The notes beneath the pieces were generated by a model that saw nothing but the letters and a program-made list of their open reading frames with translations, had not been told where the DNA came from and searched no databases. This document shows positions 50,737-61,988 of a stretch of DNA of 64,000 nt, in pieces. Each line of letters begins with the position of its first letter. Position 1 is the first letter of the stretch. The position numbers were made by a program, and so were the translations under genes. The DNA lies in assembly GCF_900110885.1 (NCBI RefSeq), contig NZ_FOFJ01000006.1, positions 1-64,000 on the forward strand, given 5' to 3'. This DNA is from Azotobacter beijerinckii. Its GTDB lineage: Bacteria; Pseudomonadota; Gammaproteobacteria; Pseudomonadales; Pseudomonadaceae.

Positions 50737-52452
50737 ATGCGTATCGAACCCCGCCCGCTGCCCGAACGACTGCCCGACCTGGGCGACCTGCCGCCGCTGC
50801 TGACCCGCCTCTATGCCGCCCGCGGCGTGCAGTCCGCCGCCGAGCTGGACAAGGGGCTGGCGCGGCTGCTGCCCTACGGCCAGCTCAAGGGTATCGCGGC
50901 GGCGGTGGAGCTGCTGGTCGAGGCGTTGTGCGAGCGCCGGCGCATTCTCTTCGTCGGCGACTTCGATGCCGACGGCGCCACCGCCAGCACGGTCGGCGTG
51001 CTCGGTCTGCGCCTGCTCGGCGCGGCGCAGGTCGACTACCTAGTGCCGAACCGTTTCGAGTACGGCTACGGCCTGACCTCCGAAATCGTCGCCGTGGCCC
51101 TGGAGCGCCGGCCGGAACTCCTGGTGACGGTGGACAACGGCATCTCCAGCCTCGACGGCGTGGCCGCGGCCCGGGCCGCCGGTCTCAAGGTGCTGGTCAC
51201 CGACCACCACCTGCCGGGCCTCGAGCTGCCGGCGGCGGATGCCATCGTCAATCCCAACCAGTCGGGCTGCGATTTCCCCAGCAAGGCGATGGCCGGGGTC
51301 GGGGTGATCTTCTACGTGCTGCTGGCGCTGCGCGCCCGGCTGCGCGAGCTGGGCTGGTTCGAGCGGGAAGGGCGGGCCGAGCCGAATTTGGCCGAGCTGC
51401 TCGACTTGGTCGCCCTGGGCAGCGTCGCCGACGTGGTGCCGCTGGATGCCAACAATCGCATCCTGGTCCACCAGGGGCTGGCGCGGATCCGCGCCGGGCG
51501 GGCGCGGCCGGGCCTGCGCGCGCTGCTCGAAGTGGCCGGGCGCGACCACCGGCGGATCACCGCTACCGATCTCGGCTTCATCCTCGGGCCGCGGTTGAAC
51601 GCCGCTGGGCGGCTGGACGACATGTCCCTCGGCATCGAGTGCCTGCTCTGCGAGGACGAGGTGCTGGCCCGCGACATGGCGGTGCAGCTCGACCAGCTCA
51701 ACCAGGACCGCAAGGCCATCGAGCAGGGCATGCAGCGCGAGGCGCTGGCCCAGCTCCGCGAGCTACCGGAGCAGGAGCTGCCCTTCGGCCTCTGTTTGTT
51801 CGAGCCGGACTGGCACCAGGGAGTGATCGGCATCCTCGCCGCGCGCCTCAAGGAGCGCTACCACCGCCCGGCCATCGCCTTCGCCGATGCCGGCGACGGC
51901 CTGCTCAAGGGATCGGCGCGCTCGGTGCCGGGCTTCCACATCCGCGATGCGCTGGATGCGGTGGCGGCACGCCATCCGGGACTGATCGACAAGTTCGGCG
52001 GGCACGCCATGGCTGCCGGACTGTCCCTGCCGCAGGAGAACCTCGGCGCCTTCGCCGCGGCCTTCGACGCCGAAGTGCGCCGCCAGCTCGGCGCCGACGA
52101 TCTGACCGGGCGGCTGCTCTCCGACGGCCGGCTCGGTGTCGAGGAATTCCACCTCGAGCTGGCCCGCGCCCTGCGCCAGGCCGGCCCCTGGGGACAGCAT
52201 TTTCCCGAGCCGTTGTTTCACGGGGTATTCCAGATCGTCCAGCAGCGTCTGGTCGGCGAGCGCCACCTGAAGCTGATGGTGCGCAGCGAGTGCGGCGCCG
52301 TGCAGCTCGATGCCATCGCCTTCAACGTCGATCGCGAGCGCTGGCCGAACCCCACGGTGCGCTGGGCCGAGCTGGCCTACCGGCTGGACGTCAACGAGTA
52401 CCGTGGGCAGGAAAGCCTGCAACTGCTGGTGGTGTACATCGAGCCGCGCTGA
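50737..52452 (+). CDS. recJ: Single-stranded-DNA-specific exonuclease RecJ
   Basis: 571 residues. DHH motifs: FVGDFDADGATASTVGV, VTVDNGISS, VTDHHLPG, and the DHHA1-type C-terminal GKFGGHAMAAGLSLP. 5'-3' exonuclease for recombination and mismatch repair. Preceded by a REP-like element. Confidence 0.96.
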   Translation: MRIEPRPLPERLPDLGDLPPLLTRLYAARGVQSAAELDKGLARLLPYGQLKGIAAAVELLVEALCERRRILFVGDFDADGATASTVGVLGLRLLGAAQVDYLVPNRFEYGYGLTSEIVAVALERRPELLVTVDNGISSLDGVAAARAAGLKVLVTDHHLPGLELPAADAIVNPNQSGCDFPSKAMAGVGVIFYVLLALRARLRELGWFEREGRAEPNLAELLDLVALGSVADVVPLDANNRILVHQGLARIRAGRARPGLRALLEVAGRDHRRITATDLGFILGPRLNAAGRLDDMSLGIECLLCEDEVLARDMAVQLDQLNQDRKAIEQGMQREALAQLRELPEQELPFGLCLFEPDWHQGVIGILAARLKERYHRPAIAFADAGDGLLKGSARSVPGFHIRDALDAVAARHPGLIDKFGGHAMAAGLSLPQENLGAFAAAFDAEVRRQLGADDLTGRLLSDGRLGVEEFHLELARALRQAGPWGQHFPEPLFHGVFQIVQQRLVGERHLKLMVRSECGAVQLDAIAFNVDRERWPNPTVRWAELAYRLDVNEYRGQESLQLLVVYIEPR

Positions 52453-52508
52453 ACCACTGGCCTGGAAAGGGGCTTTAATGGAGGATGTCTCCGGTTTTTC
52501 TTCCATAG

Positions 52509-53624
<1,116 letters not shown>

Positions 53625-53644
53625 CAGGCCGTCTCCATTGCAGG

Positions 53645-53673
53645 CTGCCAGTGGCGGGCGAGTCGGGTATACT
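53645..53673 (+). promoter_or_regulatory. Possible prfB promoter
   Basis: CTGCCA (53645-53650), 17 bp, TATACT (53668-53673). Four and five of six consensus matches, 42 bases before the ATG. Confidence 0.5.
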
Positions 53674-53714
53674 CGCAGGCTTTTCCCAAGTTCCACCTGC
53701 GAGTGCCGCCAGCC

Positions 53715-54810
53715 ATGGAAATCAATCCTATCCTGAACAGCATCAAGGACCTGTCCGAGCGCACCCAGACCATTCGGGGGTATCTTTGACTACGATCACA
53801 AGCGTGATCGTCTGACCGAGGTCGAGCGCGAGCTCGAGGACCCGAACGTCTGGAACAACCCGGAATACGCGCAGAACCTGGGCCGCGAGCGCGCCCAGCT
53901 GGCGCAGATCGTCGAGACCCTGGACGAGATGAGCAGCGGGCTGGCCGACTCCAGCGACCTGCTGGAAATGGCTGCCGAGGAGAACGACGAGGGTGCAGTG
54001 AACGACGTCGCCGTCGAGGTTGAGCGTCTGCGCGGGATTCTCGAGGGGCTCGAGTTCCGCCGCATGTTCAGCGGCGAGATGGATTCGCGCAACGCCTACC
54101 TGGACATCCAGGCCGGCTCCGGCGGTACCGAGGCCCAGGACTGGGCCAACATGCTGCTGCGCATGTACCTGCGCTGGGCCGACAAGCACGGCTTCGATGC
54201 CACCATCATGGAACTCTCCGAGGGCGAGGTCGCCGGCATCAAGGGCGCCACCGTGCACGTCAAGGGCGAATACGCCTTCGGCTGGCTGCGCACCGAGATC
54301 GGCGTGCACCGCCTGGTGCGCAAGAGCCCGTTCGACTCCGGCAACCGCCGGCATACCTCGTTCACCGCGGTGTTCGCCTCGCCGGAAATCGACGACAACA
54401 TCGAGATCGAAATCAACCCGGCCGACCTGCGCATCGACACCTATCGCTCCTCCGGCGCCGGCGGCCAGCACGTGAACACCACCGACTCCGCGGTGCGGAT
54501 CACCCACCTGCCGACCAATACCGTGGTGAGCTGCCAGAACGAGCGTTCCCAGCACGCCAACAAGGACACGGCGATGAAGATGCTGCGCGCCAAGCTCTAC
54601 GAGCTGGAGGTGCAGAAGCGCAACGCCGCCGCCCAGGCCCTGGAGGACACCAAGTCCGACATCGGCTGGGGCCACCAGATCCGCTCCTACGTGCTCGACC
54701 AGTCGCGGATCAAGGATCTGCGCACCGGCATCGAGAACAGCAACTGCGACGCGGTACTGGACGGCGATCTCGACGAGTTCATCGAGGCCAGTCTCAAGCA
54801 GGGACTGTAA
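53715..54810 (+). CDS. prfB: Peptide chain release factor 2, made by programmed +1 frameshift
   Basis: The ATG at 53715 opens 24 codons, ending at an in-frame TGA (53787-53789). After +1 slippage at CTT-T, translation continues from GAC 53788 to 54810, giving 364 residues. The slippage site is at 53776-53790. Later parts show the class II release factor features: [19 protein letters not shown] for hydrolysis, and the SPF region in [15 protein letters not shown] for UGA recognition. The shift gives RF2 autoregulation. It is not a pseudogene. Confidence 0.97.
53776..53790 (+). promoter_or_regulatory. RF2 programmed frameshift site
   Basis: GGGGG-TAT-CTT-TGAC. The purine-rich GGGGG acts as the internal Shine-Dalgarno sequence, CTT is the slippery codon and TGA-C the poorly terminating stop. 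This closely matches the E. coli AGG-GGG-TAT-CTT-TGA-C signal. Confidence 0.95.
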
Positions 54811-54850
54811 GGCTGCTGCGCAGCCGGATCGGGCCTTCGATGTTTTGACT

Positions 54851-54874
54851 CTCTCTCCCGCTGGCGGGAGAGAG
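54851..54874. repeat. Intergenic hairpin repeat between prfB and lysS
   Basis: CTCTCTCCCGC-TG-GCGGGAGAGAG, a perfect 11-bp stem with a two-base spacer. It is followed by a GGGGGAGAGG run and then CCTCCCCGGCGGGGCGAGGG (54911-54930), which can form a second dyad. It resembles the CTCTCCC-type extragenic repeats seen in pseudomonads. Confidence 0.65.
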
Positions 54875-54960
54875 CGGGGGAGAGGATGCTGCAAGGCTGC
54901 TCCTCCTGACCCTCCCCGGCGGGGCGAGGGGATGCAACCCACCAGGAACATGACACGACC

Positions 54961-56463
54961 ATGAGCGAACAACCGCTGAACCAGCATGCCCTCCACGAGG
55001 AAGAAAACAAGCTGATCGCCCTGCGCAAGGAAAAGCTTGCCGCCGAGCGCGCGAAAGGCAACGCCTTCCCCAACGACTTCCGCCGCGACAGCTACTGCGC
55101 CGACCTGCAGAAGCGCTACGCCGAGACGGGCAAGGAGGAACTGGAGGCGGCAGCGATCCCGGTCCGGGTGGCCGGGCGCATCATGCTCAACCGCGGGGCC
55201 TTCATGGTCATCCAGGACATGACCGGACGTCTCCAGCTCTATGTCGACCGCAAGGGGCTGCCGGAGGACACCCTGGAAGCCCTCAAGCACTGGGACCTGG
55301 GCGACATCATCGCCGCCGAGGGTACCCTGGCGCGTTCCGGCAAGGGCGACCTCTACGTGCACATGCAGAGCGTGCGCCTGCTGACCAAGTCGCTGCGTCC
55401 GCTGCCGGACAAGCACCACGGCCTGACCGACACCGAGCAGCGCTACCGCCAGCGCTACGTCGACCTGATGGTCAACGAGGAAACCCGCCACACCTTCCGC
55501 GTGCGCTCGCAGATCATCGGCTATGTCCGCAAGTTCCTCGCCGAGCGCGAGTTCCTCGAAGTGGAAACGCCGATGCTCCAGGTCATCCCCGGCGGCGCCG
55601 CGGCCAAGCCCTTCCAGACCCACCACAACGCGCTGGACCTGCCGATGTTCCTGCGCATCGCCCCCGAACTCTACCTCAAGCGCCTGGTGGTCGGCGGCTT
55701 CGAGCGGGTCTTCGAGATCAACCGCAACTTCCGCAACGAAGGTGTCTCGACCCGCCACAACCCCGAGTTCACCATGCTCGAGTTCTACCAGGCCTACGCC
55801 GACTACGAGGACAACATGGACCTCACCGAGCAGCTGTTCCGCGAGCTGGCGCAGCTGGTGCTGGGAACCACCGACGTGCCCTACCAGGGCAAGGTGTTCC
55901 ACTTCGGCGAGCCGTTCGCCCGCCTGTCGGTGTTCGACTCGATCCTCCAGTACAACCCGGAGATCTCTGCCGAGGACCTGCGCGACGTCGAGAAATGCCG
56001 CGCCATCGCTAAGCAGGCCGGTGCCGGCGTCAAGGGCTTCGAGGGCCTGGGCAAGCTGCAGACGATGATTTTCGAGGAACTGGTCGAGCACCGCCTGGAG
56101 CAGCCGACCTTCATCACGCGCTATCCCTTCGAGGTTTCGCCGCTGGCGCGGCGCAGCGACGACGACCCGAGTGTCACCGACCGCTTCGAGCTGTTCATCG
56201 GCGGTCGCGAGATCGCCAATGCTTACTCCGAGCTGAACGATGCCGAGGACCAGGCCGAGCGCTTCATGCAGCAGGTCAGGGACAAGGATGCCGGCGACGA
56301 CGAGGCCATGCACTTCGACGCCGATTTCGTCCGCGCCCTGGAGTATGGTATGCCGCCGACCGCCGGCGAGGGCATCGGCATCGACCGCCTGGTGATGCTG
56401 CTGACCGATTCGCCGTCGATCCGCGATGTGATCCTCTTCCCGCACATGCGCCCGGAACTCTGA
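54961..56463 (+). CDS. lysS: Lysyl-tRNA synthetase (class II)
   Basis: 500 residues. N-terminal OB-fold tRNA anticodon-binding domain ([20 protein letters not shown]), class II motifs: motif 2 [20 protein letters not shown]; motif 3 [20 protein letters not shown]. Full length; prfB-lysS order is conserved. Confidence 0.97.
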   Translation: MSEQPLNQHALHEEENKLIALRKEKLAAERAKGNAFPNDFRRDSYCADLQKRYAETGKEELEAAAIPVRVAGRIMLNRGAFMVIQDMTGRLQLYVDRKGLPEDTLEALKHWDLGDIIAAEGTLARSGKGDLYVHMQSVRLLTKSLRPLPDKHHGLTDTEQRYRQRYVDLMVNEETRHTFRVRSQIIGYVRKFLAEREFLEVETPMLQVIPGGAAAKPFQTHHNALDLPMFLRIAPELYLKRLVVGGFERVFEINRNFRNEGVSTRHNPEFTMLEFYQAYADYEDNMDLTEQLFRELAQLVLGTTDVPYQGKVFHFGEPFARLSVFDSILQYNPEISAEDLRDVEKCRAIAKQAGAGVKGFEGLGKLQTMIFEELVEHRLEQPTFITRYPFEVSPLARRSDDDPSVTDRFELFIGGREIANAYSELNDAEDQAERFMQQVRDKDAGDDEAMHFDADFVRALEYGMPPTAGEGIGIDRLVMLLTDSPSIRDVILFPHMRPEL

Positions 56464-56490
56464 GCCGGCGCCGCCCCCGTCGTTTCCCCC

Positions 56491-56514
56491 AAGCCCGCCC
56501 GATGGCGGGCTTTT
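56491..56514 (+). terminator. Terminator after lysS
   Basis: AAGCCCGCC-CGAT-GGCGGGCTT, then TTCG. 9-bp perfect stem. Confidence 0.85.
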
Positions 56515-56638
56515 CGTTGGCAGACTCCGCCGGCGAATTTGTGCGCGAAGGCTGCACAAGCTGGCATCAAGGTGCCATTATGGATTGCTTCCGGCGCCGA
56601 AAGCCCTAACAATGGGGGCAGGTCTTAGTTGGAAAAGG

Positions 56639-57361
56639 ATGCCCGTCTTGACCCAGTTCCTTCCTCTGGACAGCGCCGCCCGCATGGCCAGCGCTGTCGC
56701 CCACAGTGTTCAGTATCACGGTCGAAAGACCAGCCGGCGTGGCAGCGAGCAGCGCCGTCAGGCGATCCTCGACGCCGCCATGCGCATCATCGTCCGCGAC
56801 GGCGTGCGCGCCGTGCGCCACCGGGCGGTGGCCGCCGAGGCCGGTGTGCCGCTGTCGGCCACCACCTACTACTTCAAGGACATCGACGACCTGCTGACGG
56901 ACACCTTCGCGCTGTTCGTCGAGCACAGCGCAGCCTACATGGCGGGCTTCTGGGAGCACACCCAGGGGTTGCTGCTGGAAGAGGTCGGCCGCCTGGACGA
57001 CAGCGCCGAGTCGCGCCGTCGCCTGGCCGAGGAAATCGCCCGGCTGGCGGTGGGCTATGTGCGTCACCAGCTGCACTTCCGGCGCGACGAGCTGGTCGCC
57101 GAGCAGGCCTTCCAGCAGGAGGCGTTGATCAATCCGCGCTTGCACGATCTGGCCCGCTCCCACCGACGGATCCTTCAGCAGGGCGCCATCCAGTTCTTCC
57201 AGGTGCTCGGTTCGCAGCATCCGGAGCAGGATGCCAGCGTGATGACCGGGATCATCGGGCGCATGGAGTACCAGGGCCTGCTCGACGGCCCGGGGCGTCT
57301 GGATGGAGAGGAGATGCTGGCTATTCTCAGTCGTTATATGTACTTGGTGCTCGGACTCTGA
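56639..57361 (+). CDS. TetR-family transcriptional regulator
   Basis: 240 residues from ATG 56639. Helix-turn-helix: RRQAILDAAMRIIVRDGVRA, then HRAVAAEAGVPLSATTYYFK. The C-terminal ligand domain is typical. A longer N-terminal tail (about 35 residues before the HTH) is present. It follows lysS, as in Pseudomonas aeruginosa near PA3699 from memory. Target unknown; it may regulate itself or the downstream QEGLA gene. Confidence 0.88.
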   Translation: MPVLTQFLPLDSAARMASAVAHSVQYHGRKTSRRGSEQRRQAILDAAMRIIVRDGVRAVRHRAVAAEAGVPLSATTYYFKDIDDLLTDTFALFVEHSAAYMAGFWEHTQGLLLEEVGRLDDSAESRRRLAEEIARLAVGYVRHQLHFRRDELVAEQAFQQEALINPRLHDLARSHRRILQQGAIQFFQVLGSQHPEQDASVMTGIIGRMEYQGLLDGPGRLDGEEMLAILSRYMYLVLGL

Positions 57362-57578
57362 GGGACTGACCCCGCTCGCCGCTGGCGTCGGGGCGGGAGC
57401 ACGCGCGGCAGGCCGAATTCGCCGTGGCTTGGCAGGCGCGCCGCTGGTATCTTTCCCCGCCGGGCTGGCGGCCACCCCCGGCGGGGCTTGGGTCCGGTCG
57501 TCCGGGCGCTCCCGTTGCCCCGATGTTTTCAGCAAAGTGGTGCGCCATCGGGCCCGGCGCGCTGGCCAGTGAGAGTCG

Positions 57579-58877
57579 ATGAGCAGACGCAGCAAGCCGC
57601 TGGACGATTACCAGCAGATCATCCGCAGCCTTTCCGACCGGCTGGTCGAGGCGCAGACGCCGATCCGCGTACTGGATGCGGTGAAGTGGGACGACGGGGT
57701 TCGCCAGAGTTTCTTCGCCGCCGGTTGCCGCAAGCTGCCGCCGGTGGACCGGGCCTACTACGAGAGTCGTCCGCTGTCCTTCGATCCGGTGGCGAAGAAG
57801 CAGGAATTCCAGAGCATCGAGCGGGACATCACCCGCCAGCTCGGCCAGTTCAGTCCGGTCGGGCAGATCATGCGGCGCATGTGCAAGGAGTACCGCATGG
57901 TCATCCGCATGCTCGAGGCGCGGGGTACCGCAGACTTCGGGCTGATTTCCGAGGAACTCTACGGTGCCGCCTCCGACGCCTTCCATGCCGGCGACCCGAC
58001 CCTGGCCGATCTCGGCCTGATGCTCTCCGACTACCTGAACCAGATCGCCGGCCGCGGCGACCTCAAGGACGAGCCCAAGACCCTCAATGCCAGTGCCGCC
58101 GTGCAGATGCTCCAGGAGCGCCTGAACCGGGTGTTCGGCGGCAAGGAGGGGACGGTCCGCGTGTTCGAGTCCGACGGCATCGTCGCCGACGCTGCGGCCG
58201 GCGCCGACTACATCAAGATCCGCAGCGACGCGCTGTTCAACGAGCGCGACGTGCGGGCTTTGGAGGTGCACGAGGGGCTGGTCCATGTGGCCACCACGCT
58301 CAACGGGCAGAGCCAGCCGATCTGCACCTTCCTGGCCAAGGGCCCGCCGTCGTCCACGGTGACCCAGGAGGGCCTGGCGATCCTGATGGAGGTGATCGCC
58401 TTCGCCTCCTACCCGAGCCGCCTGCGCAAGCTGACCAATCGCACCCGGGCCATCCACATGGCCGAGCAGGGAGCGAACTTCCTGGACATCTTCGAATTCT
58501 TCCGCGACCAGGGGCTCGACGACGAGGACAGCTACACCAATGTCAGCCGCGTGTTCCGCGGCTCGCGGCCGGACGGCATGCCCTTCACCAAGGACCTGTC
58601 GTATCTGCGGGGCTTCATCCTGATCTACAACTACATCCAGCTGGCGGTGCGCAAGGGCAAGCTGGAGCAGATTCCGCTGCTGTTCTGCGGCAAGACCACC
58701 CTGGAGGACATGCGCACCCTGCGCCAACTGGTCGACCAGGGCCTGGTGGTGCCGCCGAAGTATCTGCCCGAGCAGTTCCGCGACCTCAACGCGCTATCGG
58801 CCTGGATGTGCTTCTCCAACTTTCTCAACCACCTCAGCATGGAGCGGATCGAGGCCGACTACGCGAACATCCTCTGA
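57579..58877 (+). CDS. QEGLA/DUF1704 family protein (MATCAP-like metallopeptidase fold)
   Basis: 432 residues. Contains the HExxxH-type zinc motif HEGLVH in ALEVHEGLVHVATTLNGQSQ, and TQEGLAILMEVIAF. This is the pattern of the bacterial DUF1704 family, sometimes annotated 'flavohemoglobin expression-modulating QEGLA motif protein', and related to the eukaryotic tubulin carboxypeptidase MATCAP. So a peptidase role is likely; the bacterial substrate is unknown. Single gene after the TetR gene. Confidence 0.87.
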   Translation: MSRRSKPLDDYQQIIRSLSDRLVEAQTPIRVLDAVKWDDGVRQSFFAAGCRKLPPVDRAYYESRPLSFDPVAKKQEFQSIERDITRQLGQFSPVGQIMRRMCKEYRMVIRMLEARGTADFGLISEELYGAASDAFHAGDPTLADLGLMLSDYLNQIAGRGDLKDEPKTLNASAAVQMLQERLNRVFGGKEGTVRVFESDGIVADAAAGADYIKIRSDALFNERDVRALEVHEGLVHVATTLNGQSQPICTFLAKGPPSSTVTQEGLAILMEVIAFASYPSRLRKLTNRTRAIHMAEQGANFLDIFEFFRDQGLDDEDSYTNVSRVFRGSRPDGMPFTKDLSYLRGFILIYNYIQLAVRKGKLEQIPLLFCGKTTLEDMRTLRQLVDQGLVVPPKYLPEQFRDLNALSAWMCFSNFLNHLSMERIEADYANIL

Positions 58878-58972
58878 GCCGCGCGGCGTGCGGCGCTTTA
58901 CGCCGCCAGGCGCCGTGCCGGCCGAGTCCGCGGGGTATCCTTGCGGCCTTACCGTCTCGATAAGGACTACCC

Positions 58973-59719
58973 ATGGCCAGCCATCAGCTCGACTACGAAA
59001 TCCTCGGTTCCCACGCCCAGTCGGTGGAGATCATCCTCGATCCCGGCGAAACGGTGGTCGCCGAGGCCGGCGCGATGAACTACATGACCGAGGGCGTGCG
59101 TTTCGAGACCCGGATGGGCGACGGCTCGGAAAGCGGCGTGCTGGGCAAGCTGTGGGGCATGGGCAAGCGCATGCTGACCGGCGAGTCGCTGTTCATGACG
59201 CACTTCTCCAATCACGGCAAGAAACAGGCTCGGGTCGCCTTCGCTGCACCCTATCCGGGCACCGTGGTGCCGGTGGACCTCGCCGCGATCGGCGGCACCC
59301 TGATCTGCCAGAAGGACAGCTTCCTCTGCGCGGCGCGGGGTACCGAGATCGGCATCAGTTTCAGCAAGCGCATCGGCGCCGGCTTCTTCGGCGGCGAGGG
59401 CTTCATCCTGCAGAGGCTTTCTGGCGACGGTCTGGCCTTCCTGCATGCCGGCGGTGCGGTGATCCGCAAGGAGCTGCACGACGAGACCCTGCGCCTGGAT
59501 ACCGGTTGCCTGGTGGGCTTCAGCGAGGGCATCGACTACGACATCCAGCTGGCCGGCGGGCTGAAGAGCATGCTGTTCGGCGGCGAGGGCATTCTTCTCG
59601 CAACCCTCAAGGGCACCGGTACCGTCTGGCTGCAGAGCCTGCCGTTCTCGCGGCTGGCCGAGCGGATCTACGAGGCGACCGTCAAGGCCCGCGAGGATGT
59701 GCGCGGCGGTGGCGACTGA
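58973..59719 (+). CDS. AIM24/TIGR00266-like protein
   Basis: 248 residues, all-beta with a Gly-rich repeat pattern ([60 protein letters not shown]). TIGR00266/AIM24 family, function unknown. First of a four-gene overlapping run; its TGA overlaps the next ATG (TGATG). Confidence 0.9.
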   Translation: MASHQLDYEILGSHAQSVEIILDPGETVVAEAGAMNYMTEGVRFETRMGDGSESGVLGKLWGMGKRMLTGESLFMTHFSNHGKKQARVAFAAPYPGTVVPVDLAAIGGTLICQKDSFLCAARGTEIGISFSKRIGAGFFGGEGFILQRLSGDGLAFLHAGGAVIRKELHDETLRLDTGCLVGFSEGIDYDIQLAGGLKSMLFGGEGILLATLKGTGTVWLQSLPFSRLAERIYEATVKAREDVRGGGD

Positions 59720-60609
59720 TGTCCCGTCCCGGGCGAGCACTGTGGCTGATGCTGCTCGGCCTGGCGCTGGTCGGTACCGGCTGCAGCGCCCTGCTGTTCT
59801 ACCCCGAGCCCGGTCAGCCCATCACGCCGCAGGCGGCCGGGCTGGACTACCGCGACGTCTATTTCAGCGCTGCCGACGGCACGCGCCTGCATGCCTGGTG
59901 GTTGCCGGCCAAGGCCGGGACGACGGTGAAGGGCACCGTGCTGCACCTGCACGGCAACGGCGGCAACCTGGCCTGGCACCTGGGCGGCAGTTGGTGGCTG
60001 CCCAAGCGGGGCTGGCAGGTGCTGCTGCTGGATTACCGCGGCTACGGGCTGTCCGAGGGCTCGCCCGCCCTGCCCGAGGTATATCGCGACCTGGAGGCGG
60101 CCTTCGCCTGGCTGGAAAGGGAGCCGGCGGTGCGCGGCAAACCGCTCGCCGTGCTCGGCCAGAGTCTCGGCGGCGCCCTGGCGGTGCATTTTCTGGCGCA
60201 GCAGCCGCCGCGCCGCGCCCAGGTGTCGGCGCTGGTGCTCGACGGCGTACCGGCCAGCTACCGGGAGGTGGCCCGCCACCTGCTGGCCGGCGGCTGGCTG
60301 ACCTGGCCGCTGCAGGTGCCGCTGTCCTGGCTGGTGCCGGACGGCGACAGCGCCGTCGCGGCCATGCCGGAACTGCAGGGGTTGCCCGTGCTGATCTACC
60401 ATAGCCGCGACGACTCGCTGGTGCCCCTTGCCAATGGCTTGCGCCTGTATCAGGCGGCACTTCCGCCGCGACGCTTCCAGTTGACCCGCGGCGAGCACGT
60501 GCAGACTTTCGGCGAGCCGGCGTGGCGTGCGCTGATGCTGCGCTTTCTCGCCGATCCGCGGGGAACGAGCGCGCTGGCCAAACCTTCCCTCGATGAGATT
60601 TCCCGATGA
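59719..60609 (+). CDS. Alpha/beta-hydrolase lipoprotein (BEM46/YfhR-like)
   Basis: 296 residues. Lipobox LVGTGC near 18-23, then an alpha/beta-hydrolase: HGNGGNLAWH (oxyanion), nucleophile elbow GQSLGG, acidic region SRDDSLVP and a C-terminal His (GEHVQTFG). Membrane-anchored esterase or peptidase-like; substrate unknown. The end overlaps the next start (ATGA at 60606-60609). Confidence 0.86.
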   Translation: MSRPGRALWLMLLGLALVGTGCSALLFYPEPGQPITPQAAGLDYRDVYFSAADGTRLHAWWLPAKAGTTVKGTVLHLHGNGGNLAWHLGGSWWLPKRGWQVLLLDYRGYGLSEGSPALPEVYRDLEAAFAWLEREPAVRGKPLAVLGQSLGGALAVHFLAQQPPRRAQVSALVLDGVPASYREVARHLLAGGWLTWPLQVPLSWLVPDGDSAVAAMPELQGLPVLIYHSRDDSLVPLANGLRLYQAALPPRRFQLTRGEHVQTFGEPAWRALMLRFLADPRGTSALAKPSLDEISR

Positions 60610-60929
60610 GCGCGACCACTCCCGTCCACCTGATCCTCACCGCCGTCGGCAGCGTCGCCGCCACGGTGGTAGTGCTCGGCTACTACGGCTATCTGCATGT
60701 GGCCAAGCCGGAAGACGCCTTGCTGCTGGCGGACTTCACCATGCTCAAGACGGTCCCCGGCGAGGATTACCGGGTTTCCCTGAAGCCGGCCAGCCAGGTG
60801 GCGCAGTGCATCGACGGCGTGCTGGTGCTGTTCGACACCGAGCAGAAGGGCCTCACCGGTGTGCTGGTGGATAGACGCCGGCAGGCGGTGCGCTGCCTGG
60901 GCCAGGAAACTCCGCAGGTCGAGCGGTGA
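60606..60929 (+). CDS. Small single-span membrane protein, unknown
   Basis: 107 residues with one N-terminal hydrophobic segment ([20 protein letters not shown]), then a small domain with the sequence [20 protein letters not shown] and CLGQET. I do not recognise a family. It overlaps both neighbours (ATGA in, GTGA out), so it is probably translated with them. Confidence 0.75.
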   Translation: MSATTPVHLILTAVGSVAATVVVLGYYGYLHVAKPEDALLLADFTMLKTVPGEDYRVSLKPASQVAQCIDGVLVLFDTEQKGLTGVLVDRRRQAVRCLGQETPQVER

Positions 60930-61429
60930 AGATCGAAATCTGGGAGGGCGATCTGACCCGCCTGGCGGTGGATGCGCTGGTCAATGCCGCCAATTCCAGC
61001 CTGCTCGGTGGCGGTGGGGTGGACGGCGCCATCCATCGCGCCGCCGGGCCGGAGCTGCTTGCCGCCTGCCATCGACTGGGCGGCTGTCCGACCGGCGAGG
61101 CGCGCCTGACCCCTGGTTTTCGCCTGCCGGCACGCTACGTGATCCATACCGTCGGTCCGGTCTGGCAGGGCGGCGGCCACGGCGAGGCGCAGCTGCTCGC
61201 CGCCTGCTACCGCAACAGCCTGACCCTGGCCGAGCGCCACGGGCTGGCCAGCATCGCCTTTCCGGCGATCAGCTGCGGCATCTACGGCTATCCGGCGGAG
61301 CAGGCGGCAGCCATCGCCGTGGCCGAGCTGCGCGGCCCGCGTCCGGTCGACAGTTCCCTGCGCCAAGCGCTGCTGGTGGCTTTTTCGGCGGAGATGGCCG
61401 CCCTCTATCGACGCCTGCTGGATGCCTGA
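60926..61429 (+). CDS. Macrodomain protein (O-acetyl-ADP-ribose deacetylase, YmdB-like)
   Basis: 167 residues from GTG 60926. Macro-domain ADP-ribose site: [20 protein letters not shown], with [20 protein letters not shown] and [15 protein letters not shown]. It removes ADP-ribose or acetyl groups. Last gene of the overlapping run. Confidence 0.92.
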   Translation: MKIEIWEGDLTRLAVDALVNAANSSLLGGGGVDGAIHRAAGPELLAACHRLGGCPTGEARLTPGFRLPARYVIHTVGPVWQGGGHGEAQLLAACYRNSLTLAERHGLASIAFPAISCGIYGYPAEQAAAIAVAELRGPRPVDSSLRQALLVAFSAEMAALYRRLLDA

Positions 61430-61432
61430 CCC

Positions 61433-61777
61433 TCAGTGGCTGGGGGCTTCGTTCCGGGCGACCATTTCCTGCAGGTAGCGGCGCGACAGGGCGAGAAAGC
61501 GCGGTGTCGGGCCGATGTCCTCGTAGAGTGGGTCGCCCTGCTCGTCGGTGGCGACGATCTGGCTGCCCTTCACGTAGGGCATGCTGGCCTCCAGTTCCTC
61601 AAGGGCCGCGCCGATCAGTTCGCCGAGCAGTTCCTCGGCGCTGCGTCTGGGATACATCTCGGCCAGCGCGGAAAGCCGTGCGGCGGATTCCAGATCGAGA
61701 CGGATCTGGTAGCTGCTGGGCGTCAGACGGCCTCTGGCGCTGCGCTCCCAGTGCTGGATCAGTTCGCGGATCTTCAT
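61433..61777 (-). CDS. Small protein of the Pseudomonas 'type 1 pili tip component' annotation family
   Basis: 114 residues from ATG 61777, with GAGGTG five bases upstream. MKIRELIQHWERSARGRLTP, then SAARLSALAEMYPRRSAEEL and GPTPRFLALSRRYLQEMV. I recall this family in Pseudomonas genomes under the name given, but I know of no experimental basis. It reads as a soluble helical DNA- or protein-binding protein. Convergent with the macrodomain gene, 3 bp apart. Confidence 0.7.
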   Translation of the reverse strand: MKIRELIQHWERSARGRLTPSSYQIRLDLESAARLSALAEMYPRRSAEELLGELIGAALEELEASMPYVKGSQIVATDEQGDPLYEDIGPTPRFLALSRRYLQEMVARNEAPSH

Positions 61778-61988
61778 TGGGCACCTCATCCTGCTGCATG
61801 GGCTGCCGGACGACCGACCGGGCCATGGCGTGTCGTGCTCGGTATGAATTCAGCCTAGCTCAGCCGCGCCGCCCCTTGTCAGAAATCGGCATGCTGTGCA
61901 CTCTAGCTCTCAAGCGATCCGGCCCGACGGGGAGAAGCCGCCGGTTGTCCGGTCGGCCCACATTCCCGGTGTGCTGCTGGAGGTTGCC

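Noticed and set aside
53787..53789. In-frame TGA making prfB look like a pseudogene
   Set aside because: It is the conserved RF2 frameshift site; the +1 frame continues without break to the normal C-terminus.
53743..56559. A 938-codon minus-strand open frame opposite prfB and lysS
   Set aside because: Shadow; both plus-strand genes are complete and conserved.
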